NCBI GenBank assembly: GCA_035536185.1 | Contig: DATLOM010000026.1 | Coordinates: 25,033-89,032 of the forward strand | From: GCA-2861595 sp035536185 | GTDB taxonomy: Bacteria > Actinomycetota > Acidimicrobiia > Acidimicrobiales > GCA-2861595 | Length of the DNA: 64,000 nt | Direction of reading: 5' to 3' | Shown: positions 9,342-18,663 of the stretch, piece after piece | Numbering within the stretch: position 1 is the stretch's first letter | Layout: each line of letters begins with the position of its first letter | Position numbers and translations under genes: made by a program | The notes under the pieces: model-generated | The model's input: the letters and a program-made list of their open reading frames with translations, nothing else | Told to the model about the DNA's origin: nothing | Database searches by the model: none

Positions 9342-9627
9342 CAGGTCAGCGCCGTCGCTGGCGCCGCAGAGCTACCTCTTGCGCCGCCGCGTGGTCGCCC
9401 GGGGGTCCTGGGTTGTGTGAGGAGCGCCAACAGCAGGCAACTCGGGGTTTTCCGGCTGCCAGGCGCTCCCGTGGGGCATGAGCATGTGGCAAGGAAGGAG
9501 GGGAATGGAACCCTCCGTGCCGGGGGATGTTCTTCGTGCACGGTGGTACGTAGGCTGCGAGCACCTGTTGAGTGTTACGTCCGCCCCTAGAACCGGTGGG
9601 TGTGGCGGCAGTCCCCAGGAGGACCGA
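9342..9627. other. Non-coding gap with a long-range inverted repeat
   Basis: No convincing gene is seen. GGAGCGCC (9421-9428) and GGCGCTCC (9462-9469) form an 8-bp stem around a 33-nt loop, in which CAGC and GCTG can also pair. This could be a terminator for the coiled-coil gene or a structured leader for the lipoprotein gene. Confidence 0.35.
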
Positions 9628-10293
9628 GTGCGAAGGAAGAGCTCTCTCAAGGCGCTGGCGGTTGTGATGGCATTGACTGCCGGCTGCGGGGGCGACGACG
9701 ACGAGCCAGACCTGGCGGCTGACCGCGAGAAGGCCCGGGAGGCGATGCTGAGGGCCGCCGACTTCCCGTCGGGCTGGAGCCCGAAGCCGCACGAGAAGCT
9801 GCCCGGCGAGGATGAGCTCACGGCCGAGGTCGCCCAGTGCATCGGTATCTCGAACCCGTCGACCCGATCCACCGCCGAAGTCCGATCTCCCGACTTCACC
9901 AGCGGATTCGCCACCACCGCATCGTCGGTGATCACCTACGTGCGGTCCGAGGAGGAGGCCGCCGCCGATGCCGCCGCCTTCGCGGGGGAGAAGTTCGCTC
10001 AATGCGCCGAGCCCGGGTTCGCCAAGCAGGTACAGGCCGTGGCGCCGGAGGGCGCCACGGTGGAGGACGTGAAGGTCTCCCCAGCCCGTTTTCCCACCCA
10101 CGGGGACCGGACCGTGGCCTACCGGGTGAACGGCACCATCCACATCGGCGAGATGAAAGTTCCGGTCAACATCGATCTGGTGCGGATATTCAAGGGCCGA
10201 GCCGAGGTCACCTTCGTCTTCTCGAACCCGGGCGCTCCCTTCCCCGCTGAGGTGGCCCGATCGGTCGCGGCCAAGGTCGTGGAACGGCTCTGA
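9628..10293 (+). CDS. Putative lipoprotein
   Basis: The 221-residue product starts at GTG 9628, which has a perfect AGGAGG site 5 nt upstream. That decides against the ATG at 9478. The N-terminus has the signal VRRKSSLKALAVVMALTAGC with lipobox LTAG-C, then an acidic linker GDDDEPD. The mature part is an alpha/beta extracytoplasmic domain of unknown function. It is followed by the peptide ABC importer, whose first gene overlaps its stop codon, so it may be an accessory of the transporter or simply the first gene of the operon. Confidence 0.75.
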   Translation: MRRKSSLKALAVVMALTAGCGGDDDEPDLAADREKAREAMLRAADFPSGWSPKPHEKLPGEDELTAEVAQCIGISNPSTRSTAEVRSPDFTSGFATTASSVITYVRSEEEAAADAAAFAGEKFAQCAEPGFAKQVQAVAPEGATVEDVKVSPARFPTHGDRTVAYRVNGTIHIGEMKVPVNIDLVRIFKGRAEVTFVFSNPGAPFPAEVARSVAAKVVERL

Positions 10294-11303
10294 GCACCCC
10301 GCACTCCGGTACAGAGGCTGGTCGACCCCGGGCACGGTCGCGCCTCGGGCTGGCCGTCTCCTACGTCGTCACCGTCTTCGTGCTCGTGAGCTTGAACTTC
10401 CTCCTTCCCCGGGCCATGCCCGGCGATCCCATCGACGCCCAGCTCAGCGTGGGCTCGCCCACCTACGTCTACGACGAGAGGGCCCGAGCCGATCTCGCCG
10501 CCTACTACGGGCTCGATCGTCCCATGGGAGCGCAGTACGTGGACTACATGGCCAACCTGGCCCAGGGCGACCTCGGCCGCTCGGTCTCCACCCACACGCC
10601 GGTGTCGAAGTTGATCAAGGACCGGCTGCCCTGGACGCTATTGCTCAGCACCACCGGTGTGGCGGTGGCCACCGTCGTCGGCTTCGTGGCGGGCGTCAAC
10701 GCCGGGTGGCGGCCGGAGCGCCGCTCCGACCGCGGCCTCATCACCGCCTTCGTCGCCCTGCAGAACGTGCCGTCGTTCGTGCTCGCGGCCATGACGTTGC
10801 TCCTGTTCTCGGTCCAGCTGGCCTGGTTCCCGCTCAGCGGGGCCCGCACGCCGTTCAGCTCCTTCGGCGCTCTGGCCTCCGTGGCCGACGTGGCCCGCCA
10901 CCTCACCCTTCCCGCCCTGGTGCTGGCCACCGAGGTGGCCGCGTTGCAGTTCCTCCTGGCGCGGGGCAGCGTGGTCAGCGAGCTGGGCGCCGACTACCTG
11001 GTCCTCGGCCGGGTGAAGGGGCTCACCGAGCGCCGGCTCAAGTACCGGTACGCGGCGCGCAACGCCATGATCCCCGTCGTGAGCAACACCGCCGTGCAGC
11101 TCGGCCTCGCCGTCACCGGGGCGGTGTTCGTGGAGAGGGTCTTCGCTTACCCCGGAGTGGGAAGGCTGCTCTTCGAGTCCATCGGGAGCAGGGACTACCC
11201 GGCCATCCAGGGCTGCTTCCTGGTGATCACCGTGCTGGTGCTCACGCTGAACTTCCTGGCCGACATCCTGTACCGGCGGCTCGACCCGAGGACGGCCCAG
11301 TGA
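10290..11303 (+). CDS. Dipeptide/oligopeptide ABC transporter permease (DppB/OppB family)
   Basis: This inner-membrane permease has the BPD_transp_1 fold. It has an N-terminal transmembrane helix (SYVVTVFVLVSLNFLLP), the family motif RAMPGDP, and an EAA-like loop around GADYLVLGRVKGL. A start at the GTG at 10380 would cut the first helix. The frame is open back to a CTG at 10290, and CTGAGCACC overlaps the previous stop in the same manner as the GTGAGCACG start of the next gene. I therefore place the start at 10290 as a CTG start, though this is not certain. The stop overlaps the next permease by 4 nt. Confidence 0.88.
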   Translation: MSTPHSGTEAGRPRARSRLGLAVSYVVTVFVLVSLNFLLPRAMPGDPIDAQLSVGSPTYVYDERARADLAAYYGLDRPMGAQYVDYMANLAQGDLGRSVSTHTPVSKLIKDRLPWTLLLSTTGVAVATVVGFVAGVNAGWRPERRSDRGLITAFVALQNVPSFVLAAMTLLLFSVQLAWFPLSGARTPFSSFGALASVADVARHLTLPALVLATEVAALQFLLARGSVVSELGADYLVLGRVKGLTERRLKYRYAARNAMIPVVSNTAVQLGLAVTGAVFVERVFAYPGVGRLLFESIGSRDYPAIQGCFLVITVLVLTLNFLADILYRRLDPRTAQ

Positions 11304-12169
11304 GCACGGCAACCGGCACTGCGAGCACCACGGTGAGGCCTCGGGCTCCCCGCCCTCCGTTGCTGGTGGCCGGCTTGGTCATCGTCGCCGCCTTCGGCGC
11401 CGTCGCCCTCCTCGGCCCCCTCCTCGCCCCCTACGACCCGAGCGACCTCTCCGGCGGGGCCGTCGAGCATCCGTCGGCACGCCACCTGCTCGGCACCAAC
11501 GATATCGGCCAGGACATCTTCTCCGAGCTGATCATCGGCACCCGATCATCGCTGGTCGTGGCCATCCCCGGGGCCACTCTGGCTGTGGCCATCGGGATCC
11601 TCGTGGGCGTCGGAGCCGGCCTGCGAGGCGGATGGGTGGACGTGGCCGTGATGCGGGTGGTGGACGGCTTCCTCGCCCTTCCAGGCCTACCCCTGGTGGT
11701 ACTGCTGGCCTCGTTGGCCGGGACCAGCCGCGTCGCCCTCGTGGTGGTGATCGCCATGGCCGGATGGCCGCCCATCGCCCATGTCCTGCACAGCCAGGTC
11801 CTGCAGTTACGCAACCGGGGCTTCGTTCGGGCCGCCCGGGGGTTCGGGGCCTCGTCCGGCTACGTCATGGGCCACCATCTCGTACCCGCCGTGGGGCCCA
11901 TCGCCGCCGCCGGCTTCGTGCAGTGGGCGTCCACCGGCATCGTGCTCGAGGCCGGCCTCGCCTTCCTCGGCCTGGGTGACCCCAGCACGGTGAGTTGGGG
12001 CACCATGCTCAACCGTGCCCTCGACTACCAGGGCCTCTACTACAGCTCGCTCTGGATCTGGTGGGTGTTGCCCGCCGGCCTGGCCATCACGCTGGCCGCC
12101 CTCGGCTTCGCCTTCGTGGGGGTGGGGCTCGAGCCGCGGTTCAACCCCCAGTGGAGGAAGGCGCTGTGA
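11300..12169 (+). CDS. Dipeptide/oligopeptide ABC transporter permease (DppC/OppC family)
   Basis: This 289-residue second permease starts at a GTG that shares GTGA with the previous stop. It has an N-terminal helix, then the typical HLLGTNDIGQDIFSELIIGT motif that precedes the membrane domain in OppC proteins, and an EAA loop near RNRGFVRAARGFGAS. It pairs with the upstream permease to form the channel. It overlaps the ATPase gene by 4 nt. Confidence 0.93.
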   Translation: MSTATGTASTTVRPRAPRPPLLVAGLVIVAAFGAVALLGPLLAPYDPSDLSGGAVEHPSARHLLGTNDIGQDIFSELIIGTRSSLVVAIPGATLAVAIGILVGVGAGLRGGWVDVAVMRVVDGFLALPGLPLVVLLASLAGTSRVALVVVIAMAGWPPIAHVLHSQVLQLRNRGFVRAARGFGASSGYVMGHHLVPAVGPIAAAGFVQWASTGIVLEAGLAFLGLGDPSTVSWGTMLNRALDYQGLYYSSLWIWWVLPAGLAITLAALGFAFVGVGLEPRFNPQWRKAL

Positions 12170-13872
12170 GCCTTCTCCTCGAGGTCAGCGATCTTCGCGT
12201 CGAGTTCGAGGGCGGTGTGGAGGCGATCCGCGGCATCAACTTCACTCTCGATCGCGGCGAGTCGGTCGCCATGGTGGGGGAGAGCGGCGCCGGCAAGTCG
12301 ACTCTGGCCCGTTCCCTGGTGGGGCTCGTCCAACCGCCGGAGGCTGCTGGCAGCGTGCGCCTGGACGGCAACGAGATGATCGGCACATCGCCGGAGCTAC
12401 TCCGCTCGCTTCGCTGGTCCACCGTCGCCATCGCCCTCCAGGGCACGCCGTTCAACCCCGTGATGACCCTCGGCGCCCAGGTCGCGGAGCCCCTGCGCGG
12501 GGCAGCCGGGCTCAGCAAGGAAAAGGCCCATGTCCGCGCCGCCGAGCTGGCCGAACAGGTGGGGCTGGATCCCTCCATGCTCGAGCGGTTCCCCCACGAG
12601 GTGTCGGGGGGGCAACGCCGGCTGGCCACCCTGGCCATGGTGCTCGCCCTCGACCCGGCGCTGGTCGTGCTGGACGAGCCCACGGCCGGCCTCGACCCCG
12701 CCTCCCGCCGGCACCTGGTGGCCGAGGTCAACCGCCTGGCCGAGGAGCGGGGCTTCGCCCTTCTGGTCATCTCCCACGACCTGCACGACGCCGCCCGCCT
12801 GGCCCAGCGAATGATGGTCCTCTACGCCGGCGAGGTGATCGAGGCCGGCACTCCCGACCAGGTCCTCGAGGGGGCTGCCCATCCCTACACCTGGGCCCTG
12901 GTCAACACCTACCCCGTTCTGTCCACCACCAAGGACCTGCGCCCCATCCGGGGCCACGCCCCCGATCCTCGCGCCGTCCCCTCGGGATGCCCCTACCGCA
13001 CCCGCTGCACCCAGGCCGAGGACGTCTGCACCGAGAAGCACCCCGACCTCGCCCTGTCCCGCGGCCGCCTCGTGGCCTGCCACTTCGGCGGGCTGAAGAC
13101 GCTGCTGGCCGGCGTCGACCTGACGAGGTCCTACGGCAGTCGCCGCCATCCCGTTCGGGCCCTCGACGCTGTTTCGATCTCGGTCCAGGAGGGAGAGTCG
13201 GTGGCCATCGTCGGCCCGTCCGGGAGTGGCAAGTCGACGCTGGCGATGATCCTCGCCGGCCACCTCGCCGCCGACTCCGGCACCGTGGAGCTCGAAGGTG
13301 AGCCGCTCCCGACGTCGTGGCGGGGACCGGCCCGGGCGCGGCGCCGGCGCATCCAGCTGGTCATGCAGGACCCCGCCGAGGCCCTGTCACCACGGCTCAC
13401 CGTCGAAGAGCTGGTGGCCGAGCCGCTGGTGGTGGCGGGCGAGGGTGACGAGACGCATCGCCGCGACGAGGTTCGCACTGCTCTCCACAGCGTTGGGCTC
13501 CCTTCCTCCGGAGACTTCCTCGCCGTCCGCGCCTTCGAGCTGTCCGGCGGCCAGCAGCAGCGCATTGCCCTGGCCCGCGCCCTCGTCGCCCGCCCCAAGT
13601 TGCTGGTGGCCGACGAGCCAACGAGCATGCTCGACGCGTCCGAGCAGGCTCGGATGCTGGTGGTGCTCCGGGAGCGCCAGATCGAGATGGGCCTCGGGCT
13701 CGTCATCGTGTCCCACGACCTGGCGGTGGTGCGCAAGGTGGCTGACCGCATCGTGGTGCTCGACGGCGGCCGAGTGGTGGAGGAGGGCCCCTCCCATCGG
13801 GTGGCCACCACCCCCGAGAGTGCCACCGCCCGCCGCCTACTCGACCCCGAGACCGTGGAGCCCCGACCATGA
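12166..13872 (+). CDS. Fused double ATPase of the peptide ABC transporter (DppD-DppF type)
   Basis: This 568-residue protein contains two complete ABC domains in one chain. The first (about 1-250) has Walker A GESGAGKST, signature VSGGQRR and Walker B VVLDEPTAG. It is followed by the oligopeptide-type C-terminal extension with four cysteines (CPYRTRCTQAEDVC, then C of VACHF). The second (about 320-560) has GPSGSGKST, signature LSGGQQQR and LLVADEPTS. DppD and DppF are usually separate, so this is a natural fusion. Start GTG 12166 overlaps the permease stop, and the gene overlaps the binding-protein gene by 4 nt. Confidence 0.93.
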   Translation: MSLLLEVSDLRVEFEGGVEAIRGINFTLDRGESVAMVGESGAGKSTLARSLVGLVQPPEAAGSVRLDGNEMIGTSPELLRSLRWSTVAIALQGTPFNPVMTLGAQVAEPLRGAAGLSKEKAHVRAAELAEQVGLDPSMLERFPHEVSGGQRRLATLAMVLALDPALVVLDEPTAGLDPASRRHLVAEVNRLAEERGFALLVISHDLHDAARLAQRMMVLYAGEVIEAGTPDQVLEGAAHPYTWALVNTYPVLSTTKDLRPIRGHAPDPRAVPSGCPYRTRCTQAEDVCTEKHPDLALSRGRLVACHFGGLKTLLAGVDLTRSYGSRRHPVRALDAVSISVQEGESVAIVGPSGSGKSTLAMILAGHLAADSGTVELEGEPLPTSWRGPARARRRRIQLVMQDPAEALSPRLTVEELVAEPLVVAGEGDETHRRDEVRTALHSVGLPSSGDFLAVRAFELSGGQQQRIALARALVARPKLLVADEPTSMLDASEQARMLVVLRERQIEMGLGLVIVSHDLAVVRKVADRIVVLDGGRVVEEGPSHRVATTPESATARRLLDPETVEPRP

Positions 13873-15584
13873 ACGAGCTCGACCGCCGCAGCTTCCTCAA
13901 GGGCCTGGCCGGCGCCGGGCTGGTCGTGGTGGTCGGAGGGTGCGGGGCAGCCCGCCGCCTGCCGCCGACGCTCGGAGAAGCGGTACCTGGCGCCGATGTC
14001 GGCACCGACGCCGACTCCCTGCCCCCAGCCCCCCGCCCCACGCTCCGCCTGCCCGGGGGAGCCCTTGGCTTCCCCTCCCCGTTTGCCTACGTGGCCACCC
14101 TCGGGTACCGCCAGATGAGCCTGATCTACGACACCCTGCTCTGGAAGGACGGCTCGGGGAAGCTGCTGCCCTGGCTCGCCTCCAGCTACGAGGTGTCCGA
14201 CGACGGGCTGGTCCACAGGTTCGAACTGCGGGACGGCATCCGCTGGCACGACGGCAAGCCCCTCACCGCTGACGACGTCGCCTTCACCTTCGACTACTAC
14301 GCCAAGAAGACGCTCGGGCCGCTGGTGGTGGTCCAGCCCTACGGGATCGCCAAGGTGGAGTCGCTCACTCCGCAGCGGGTGGAGATCCACATCGAGCGCC
14401 CCGACGTCACCTTCGCCGGCTCGCTGGCCGCAGCCGTGCCCATCGCTCCCCGCCATGTGTGGTCGGTGATCGACGACCCTGCCGCCGCGCAGGACACGAA
14501 GGTCCTGGTGGGCTCCGGCCCCTACCGCCTCACCTCCTATGGCGGCGACAGCAGCCCGATGCGCTTCGAGGCCAACGACGACTACTTCCTGGGGCGGCCC
14601 TTCGTCAAGCAGATAGAGATGACGCCCACCTCCGACGAGCTCACCGCCCTGCTGGCCGGCGAGGTCGACGCCGCTGAGTCCACCGTCACCGGGACGCGGC
14701 CCCTGGCCCTCGAGCCCTTCAAGCGCGACCCGGCATACGGCATCGTCGACCAGCCCGGCGGGTTCACGTTCCCGCTGTACTGGAACCTGGGCAAGGGCGG
14801 GGCGCTGTCCGACGTGCGCTTCCGCCGCGCCTGCGCTCTGGCCGTGGACCGCAAGGACGTGGTGGAGCGCCTGACCGGGGGCAACGGCCTCCCGGGCAAC
14901 CCGGGGTTCCTGGCGCCCTCGAACCTCTTCCACGTGGACGTGGAGCAGTACCGCTTCGACCGCGTGGCGGCCAACCGGCTCCTCGACCAGGCCGGTTACC
15001 GGAAGCCGGGCGGCGGCGGCGTCAGGCGCAGCGCCGAGGGGGAGGAGCTGAGCTTCGAGCTGCTGTTCCCCGGCATGCTCACCCCCCTCGCCCAGGTGCT
15101 GGGGGAGGCACTGGAGGCCGTCGGTGTCCAGCTCCGGCTCAAGTCGGTGGAGCTCGGCCCCACCCTCTACGGGAAGAAGCTCGCCGGCGACTACGAGATG
15201 GCCCTGGCTCTCTATCCGGGGCCGAGCGGTCCTGGTCCACATGCCGACCCGGACCTGTTGCGGCCGTTGTTCTCGTCGCTCGTGCCCAAGGGCCTCAACA
15301 GCGCCGATGGCTACAAGAACGCCGAGCTCGACGAGCTGGCCGAGCGCCAGCTGGCCACCTTCGGCGAGGAGGAGCGCCGGAAGATGGTGGGGCGGATGCA
15401 GGAGATCCTGGCCGAGGACCTGCCTGTGCTGCCCCTCTACTACTCCACGTTGTTCAACGTCTTCCGCAAGGGCGTGTTCGACCAGTGGTACTGGACACCC
15501 GGCGGGTTCCCGGTCGGCGCCAACAACCGCCAGCTGTTCGTAACCGGCGTGAAGTCCGGCACCGACATACGCCCGACCACCTGA
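13869..15584 (+). CDS. Peptide-binding lipoprotein, solute-binding protein family 5, Tat-type signal
   Basis: This 571-residue extracytoplasmic receptor captures peptides or related solutes for the upstream permeases and ATPase. The N-terminus has a twin-arginine motif, DRRSFLKG, a hydrophobic core and a lipobox-like VVGGC, so it is probably exported by Tat and lipid-anchored. SBP_bac_5 features include LRDGIRWHDGKPLTADDVAF near residue 115 and the C-terminal LPVLPLYYST. It starts at ATG 13869, inside the ATPase stop. It is the last gene of the four-gene transport unit and has normal family length. Confidence 0.93.
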   Translation: MNELDRRSFLKGLAGAGLVVVVGGCGAARRLPPTLGEAVPGADVGTDADSLPPAPRPTLRLPGGALGFPSPFAYVATLGYRQMSLIYDTLLWKDGSGKLLPWLASSYEVSDDGLVHRFELRDGIRWHDGKPLTADDVAFTFDYYAKKTLGPLVVVQPYGIAKVESLTPQRVEIHIERPDVTFAGSLAAAVPIAPRHVWSVIDDPAAAQDTKVLVGSGPYRLTSYGGDSSPMRFEANDDYFLGRPFVKQIEMTPTSDELTALLAGEVDAAESTVTGTRPLALEPFKRDPAYGIVDQPGGFTFPLYWNLGKGGALSDVRFRRACALAVDRKDVVERLTGGNGLPGNPGFLAPSNLFHVDVEQYRFDRVAANRLLDQAGYRKPGGGGVRRSAEGEELSFELLFPGMLTPLAQVLGEALEAVGVQLRLKSVELGPTLYGKKLAGDYEMALALYPGPSGPGPHADPDLLRPLFSSLVPKGLNSADGYKNAELDELAERQLATFGEEERRKMVGRMQEILAEDLPVLPLYYSTLFNVFRKGVFDQWYWTPGGFPVGANNRQLFVTGVKSGTDIRPTT

Positions 15585-15614
15585 GGGTTGTACCTCAGAG
15601 TTATATGGAGCGAC

Positions 15615-16796
15615 ATGACACGTGGCAACCGGCGGGCGTTCTCGGCCGCCTTGGTCGTGTGCCTGGCCGCAGTCGCAACACTGCTGGGACCTATTCGCAC
15701 CGAAAGCGGACCGGCATCCGTGACAGTGTGGGTGGGGGACCGGCGGGTGGAGGTCGATCAGGGCAAGGCCAGCATTGCCAACGTGCTGAAGGCAGCCCGG
15801 GTGAAGCCGAGGGACGGGGCACTGAGGTCCGCATCGAGTGGGCGGGTGCTCGATGCCCACTCCTCCCCGGCGCGGATGTACGTGAACGGGGCCCGGGCCT
15901 CGATCTCTCAGCGGGTCGTCGCCGGCGCCCGCGTCCGCGTCGTGGACGGCCAGGACCGAATCGAGCCTGTCGAGGTACGCCAGCACCCCGTTCCCGCGCC
16001 CCCGGGACCACCGGTCGAGTCGCTGCTGTGGTACCCCGGCAAGGACGGCGTCGACGAGGTCACGGTGGGGACGGTCAGTGGCGAGATCGTCTCCTCGAGC
16101 CGCGTCGCCGAGCCCGTTCCCCCGCGGCGGGAGGAGGGCAACGTGGTGTCGCTCACCTTCGACGACGGCCCGCACCCCACGTGGACCCCGGCTGTGTTGC
16201 AGATCCTCGCCGAGGAGGGTGTGAAGGCCACCTTCTGCATGGTGGGCGACATGGTCCGCAAGCGGCCCGAGCTGACGAGGACCGTGCTCGCGCAGGGTCA
16301 CACCCTGTGCAGCCACACCCTCCGCCACGCCCCCGACATGGACAGGTTGCCGGAGGAGGAGGTGGCCCGGGAGATAACCGGTGGCGCCGACCTGTTGAAG
16401 GCGACAACCGGTCAGCCGGTATCCTTGTACCGCTCGCCGGCGGGTCGCCTGACGCCGGCCGCCGTCGAGATCGCCCAGCGTCACGGGATGCGGGTCCTGG
16501 ACTGGACCCTCGATTCCCGCGATTTCCAGCGCCGGCCGGCGGTCGAGCTGATCCAGAACGTCCTGGCCGGCGTGAAGCCGGGGGCGGTGATACTCCTCCA
16601 CGACGGCGGCGGCTCCAGGGCGACGACCGTCGAAGCGCTCCGCCCGATGATCCACGAGCTGCGCGCCCGCGGGTTCCAGTTCGCTACCCCCCTGGCGCCC
16701 CCACCCCCGCCGCCGGCGCCGCCTGATCCCAATGCCCCCCCTCGACCCCCGCCCGACCCGAACGCGCCCCCGGATCGGGAGCCGGCCTCGGCCTGA
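15615..16796 (+). CDS. Secreted polysaccharide deacetylase (NodB domain)
   Basis: The 393-residue product has an N-terminal signal or anchor helix (AFSAALVVCLAAVATLL) and a DUF348/G5-like ubiquitin-fold segment (about 40-115). The NodB deacetylase domain (about 175-365) has all core motifs: TFDDGPHP (catalytic Asp plus metal Asp), SHTLRH (metal His pair), RSPAGR and ILLHDGG. The C-terminus is Pro-rich. The family removes N- or O-acetyl groups from peptidoglycan or other polysaccharides. ATG 15615 is preceded by GGAG; a TTG at 15588 is an alternative that adds nine residues. It lies 30 nt after the transporter operon and may be co-transcribed. Confidence 0.9.
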   Translation: MTRGNRRAFSAALVVCLAAVATLLGPIRTESGPASVTVWVGDRRVEVDQGKASIANVLKAARVKPRDGALRSASSGRVLDAHSSPARMYVNGARASISQRVVAGARVRVVDGQDRIEPVEVRQHPVPAPPGPPVESLLWYPGKDGVDEVTVGTVSGEIVSSSRVAEPVPPRREEGNVVSLTFDDGPHPTWTPAVLQILAEEGVKATFCMVGDMVRKRPELTRTVLAQGHTLCSHTLRHAPDMDRLPEEEVAREITGGADLLKATTGQPVSLYRSPAGRLTPAAVEIAQRHGMRVLDWTLDSRDFQRRPAVELIQNVLAGVKPGAVILLHDGGGSRATTVEALRPMIHELRARGFQFATPLAPPPPPPAPPDPNAPPRPPPDPNAPPDREPASA

Positions 16797-16801
16797 AGCT
16801 G

Positions 16802-17119
16802 TCAATCCAACCCGAGGACCGTCATAAGGGCTTCGTCCACACCCCAGAGCTCCTCGCGGCTGAGATGGCCGGACAGCTCGCCGAGTCGGCGGGCGTCAAC
16901 GGCACCGACCTGCTCGACGAGCACCCGGGTCGTCTTGCCGTCGACCTCTATCTCAGGACGGAAGGACGCGGCGCGTGCGCTCCGGGAGGTCGGCGCCACG
17001 AGCACCACCGAGCGGGGCAGGAGCTCATCGGCTTGGACGACGACGCCGAACCGCTCGCCGTGTTGCTCGTGGCCGACGCCCTTCGGGAGCTTCAACCTGT
17101 AGACGTCACCTCGGAGCAC
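16802..17119 (-). CDS. MazF/PemK-family toxin (second system)
   Basis: This 105-residue protein has MazF-type features: MLRGDVYRLKLP at the start, GHEQHGERFGVVVQAD, VLVAPTSRSA in the middle, and a C-terminal VDEALMTVLGL helix. The family acts as mRNA interferases. The GTG start at 17119 lies inside the antitoxin gene (14-nt overlap), so translation is probably coupled. It is clearly different in sequence from the MazF at 8158-8466. Confidence 0.85.
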   Translation of the reverse strand: MLRGDVYRLKLPKGVGHEQHGERFGVVVQADELLPRSVVLVAPTSRSARAASFRPEIEVDGKTTRVLVEQVGAVDARRLGELSGHLSREELWGVDEALMTVLGLD

Positions 17120-17345
17120 GCATCGACTCCATCAGGACCGCTACGCCGAGCATCTCCTCGCGATCAGCGTCGTCGGCTTCCAATGCAGCCGCTTCGGCGG
17201 CGAGCACCGGGCTTCGCCGCAGCCGTCGAGCGGACTGGACGAGCGCGGAGCGGATCGCCTCGGACCTCGAAAGCCCGGCAGCCTCGAGTGACCGCAGTGC
17301 ACGCTCGGCCTCATCGTCGAGCCGGACGGAGATGGCGTGGCTCAT
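17106..17345 (-). CDS. Ribbon-helix-helix antitoxin (second system)
   Basis: This 79-residue protein begins MSHAISVRLDDEAERALRSL, a typical RHH DNA-binding strand and helix, continues LSRSEAIRSALVQSAR, and ends with an acidic tail for toxin binding. The ATG at 17345 is preferred over an upstream start at 17378, because homology-like sequence begins there and the extra residues (MAYHVSRYTGT) look non-coding. RHH antitoxins normally repress their own promoter, expected in 17346-17385. Confidence 0.85.
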   Translation of the reverse strand: MSHAISVRLDDEAERALRSLEAAGLSRSEAIRSALVQSARRLRRSPVLAAEAAALEADDADREEMLGVAVLMESMRAPR

Positions 17346-17385
17346 GGTGCCAGTGTATCGCGATACGTGGTACGCCAAACATGGA

Positions 17386-18660
17386 CTAGCCAGGCCGACG
17401 CTGAGCGGTCAGGTGCGCCGGCAACGGCGTACCCGAAGAGAAGGCGCCGGACTGGCTCAGGGTCCCGCGCCGCCAGCGGTGCGGCGTGAACACCAGCGCG
17501 CGGGGGTAATCCTCGAACAGCCAGCGGGCGAAGTTGCGCCGGGTCCAGGCGCTGGTGCCGGCCAGCCATAGCGCCGACCGCACACCCTTGCGGTGGGCGA
17601 TCCCATGGCGGGAGAGCAGACCGGCCAGCCGGTTGTCGACCCCGAGTCCCGATCGCACCGCCCGTTCGTAGATCGCCGCCGCCCCCCCGGGATCCCGCGC
17701 GCCGGCGGCCAGGATGCTGCGTCCGGCCAGCATCCCCATCTCCAGCGCCTGGCCGATGCCCTCGCCGGTCATGGGGTCGGTGCCCCGGGCGGCGTCGCCG
17801 GCGAACAGCACCCGGCCGCCGGCGCCCGCCACGGAAGTACGCTCCAGCCGGGCGGGAATGGGCCACGCCTTGTGGGGTGCCTCGGGCTCGGCGCCCTCAC
17901 CCAGGACCGCACGCAGGTGGGGCCGCTCCAGCAGCTCACGCCACTGCTCACCCATGCTGCGGGTGGGCGCTCCCGCCGCCCGCTGGATGCCGAACCCGAC
18001 ATTGGCCCTTCCGGAACCCAGGGGGAACGACCAGGCATAGCCCGGCAGCAGGTCGGGCTCGAACCACACCCACAACTGTGAGGCGGCCGCCTCGGAAACC
18101 CCCCTGAAGTACTGCCGGAAGGCGTGCCACTCGCCCAGGTAGCCCGCCTCGTCCGCCGGCCCCAGCGCCTTGCGCAGCGGCGACCACATGCCGTCGGCTC
18201 CCACGGCGTACCGAGCGGCCACGGTCCCGATGCCGTCCACGTCCAGCTCCACCACATCAGCACCAGGTTCCCAGCGAGCACCTCTCAGGCCGTGACCGTC
18301 GAACACCTTCACGCCGGCGGCGCGCGCCACGTTCAGCAACGCGGCATCGAGGTCCACGCGCCGGGCGACAGCGGCGAAGGTCCCCTGCCCAGCGGGAAAG
18401 GGAAAGGCGGTGGTGCGCCCCGACGGCGACCTCACCCAGACGTCGTCCACAGGCTTCCAGGAAGCGACCGTGGACGGTCGCAGTCCCAGCTCCTCCAGCC
18501 GGCGCAGGGCACCAGTGGTGAGGCCGTCCCCGCAGCACTTGTCACGCGGGAACCGAGCCCGGTCCACCAGCACGACGTCCCGCCCACCCCGCGCCAGCGT
18601 TATGGCGGCGGCGGCACCGGCCGGCCCGCCGCCCACCACCGCGACATCGGCGGCGACCAT
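17386..18660 (-). CDS. Geranylgeranyl-reductase-family FAD oxidoreductase
   Basis: The 424-residue flavoprotein has an N-terminal dinucleotide-binding motif, VVGGGPAGAAAAITLARGG, followed by VLVDRARFPRDKCCGDGL, the family's cysteine-containing motif. Later come the GD motif VLFAGDAARGTDPMTGEGI and an FAD-contacting GADGMWSP. Members reduce prenyl chains of menaquinone, archaeal-type lipids or carotenoid precursors, or hydroxylate polyketides. The exact substrate cannot be told from sequence. The ATG at 18660 is used; a GTG one codon upstream is also possible. Confidence 0.88.
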   Translation of the reverse strand: MVAADVAVVGGGPAGAAAAITLARGGRDVVLVDRARFPRDKCCGDGLTTGALRRLEELGLRPSTVASWKPVDDVWVRSPSGRTTAFPFPAGQGTFAAVARRVDLDAALLNVARAAGVKVFDGHGLRGARWEPGADVVELDVDGIGTVAARYAVGADGMWSPLRKALGPADEAGYLGEWHAFRQYFRGVSEAAASQLWVWFEPDLLPGYAWSFPLGSGRANVGFGIQRAAGAPTRSMGEQWRELLERPHLRAVLGEGAEPEAPHKAWPIPARLERTSVAGAGGRVLFAGDAARGTDPMTGEGIGQALEMGMLAGRSILAAGARDPGGAAAIYERAVRSGLGVDNRLAGLLSRHGIAHRKGVRSALWLAGTSAWTRRNFARWLFEDYPRALVFTPHRWRRGTLSQSGAFSSGTPLPAHLTAQRRPG

Positions 18661-18663
18661 CAC

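Noticed and set aside
9478..9627. Longer N-terminus for the lipoprotein from ATG 9478
   Set aside because: A perfect AGGAGG sits before GTG 9628, directly followed by a lipoprotein signal; the extra residues would bury the signal.
13131..16805. Very long open frame on the minus strand through the ATPase, binding protein and deacetylase genes
   Set aside because: It is the antisense shadow of well-supported plus-strand genes in GC-rich DNA; its translation is low complexity and has no motifs.
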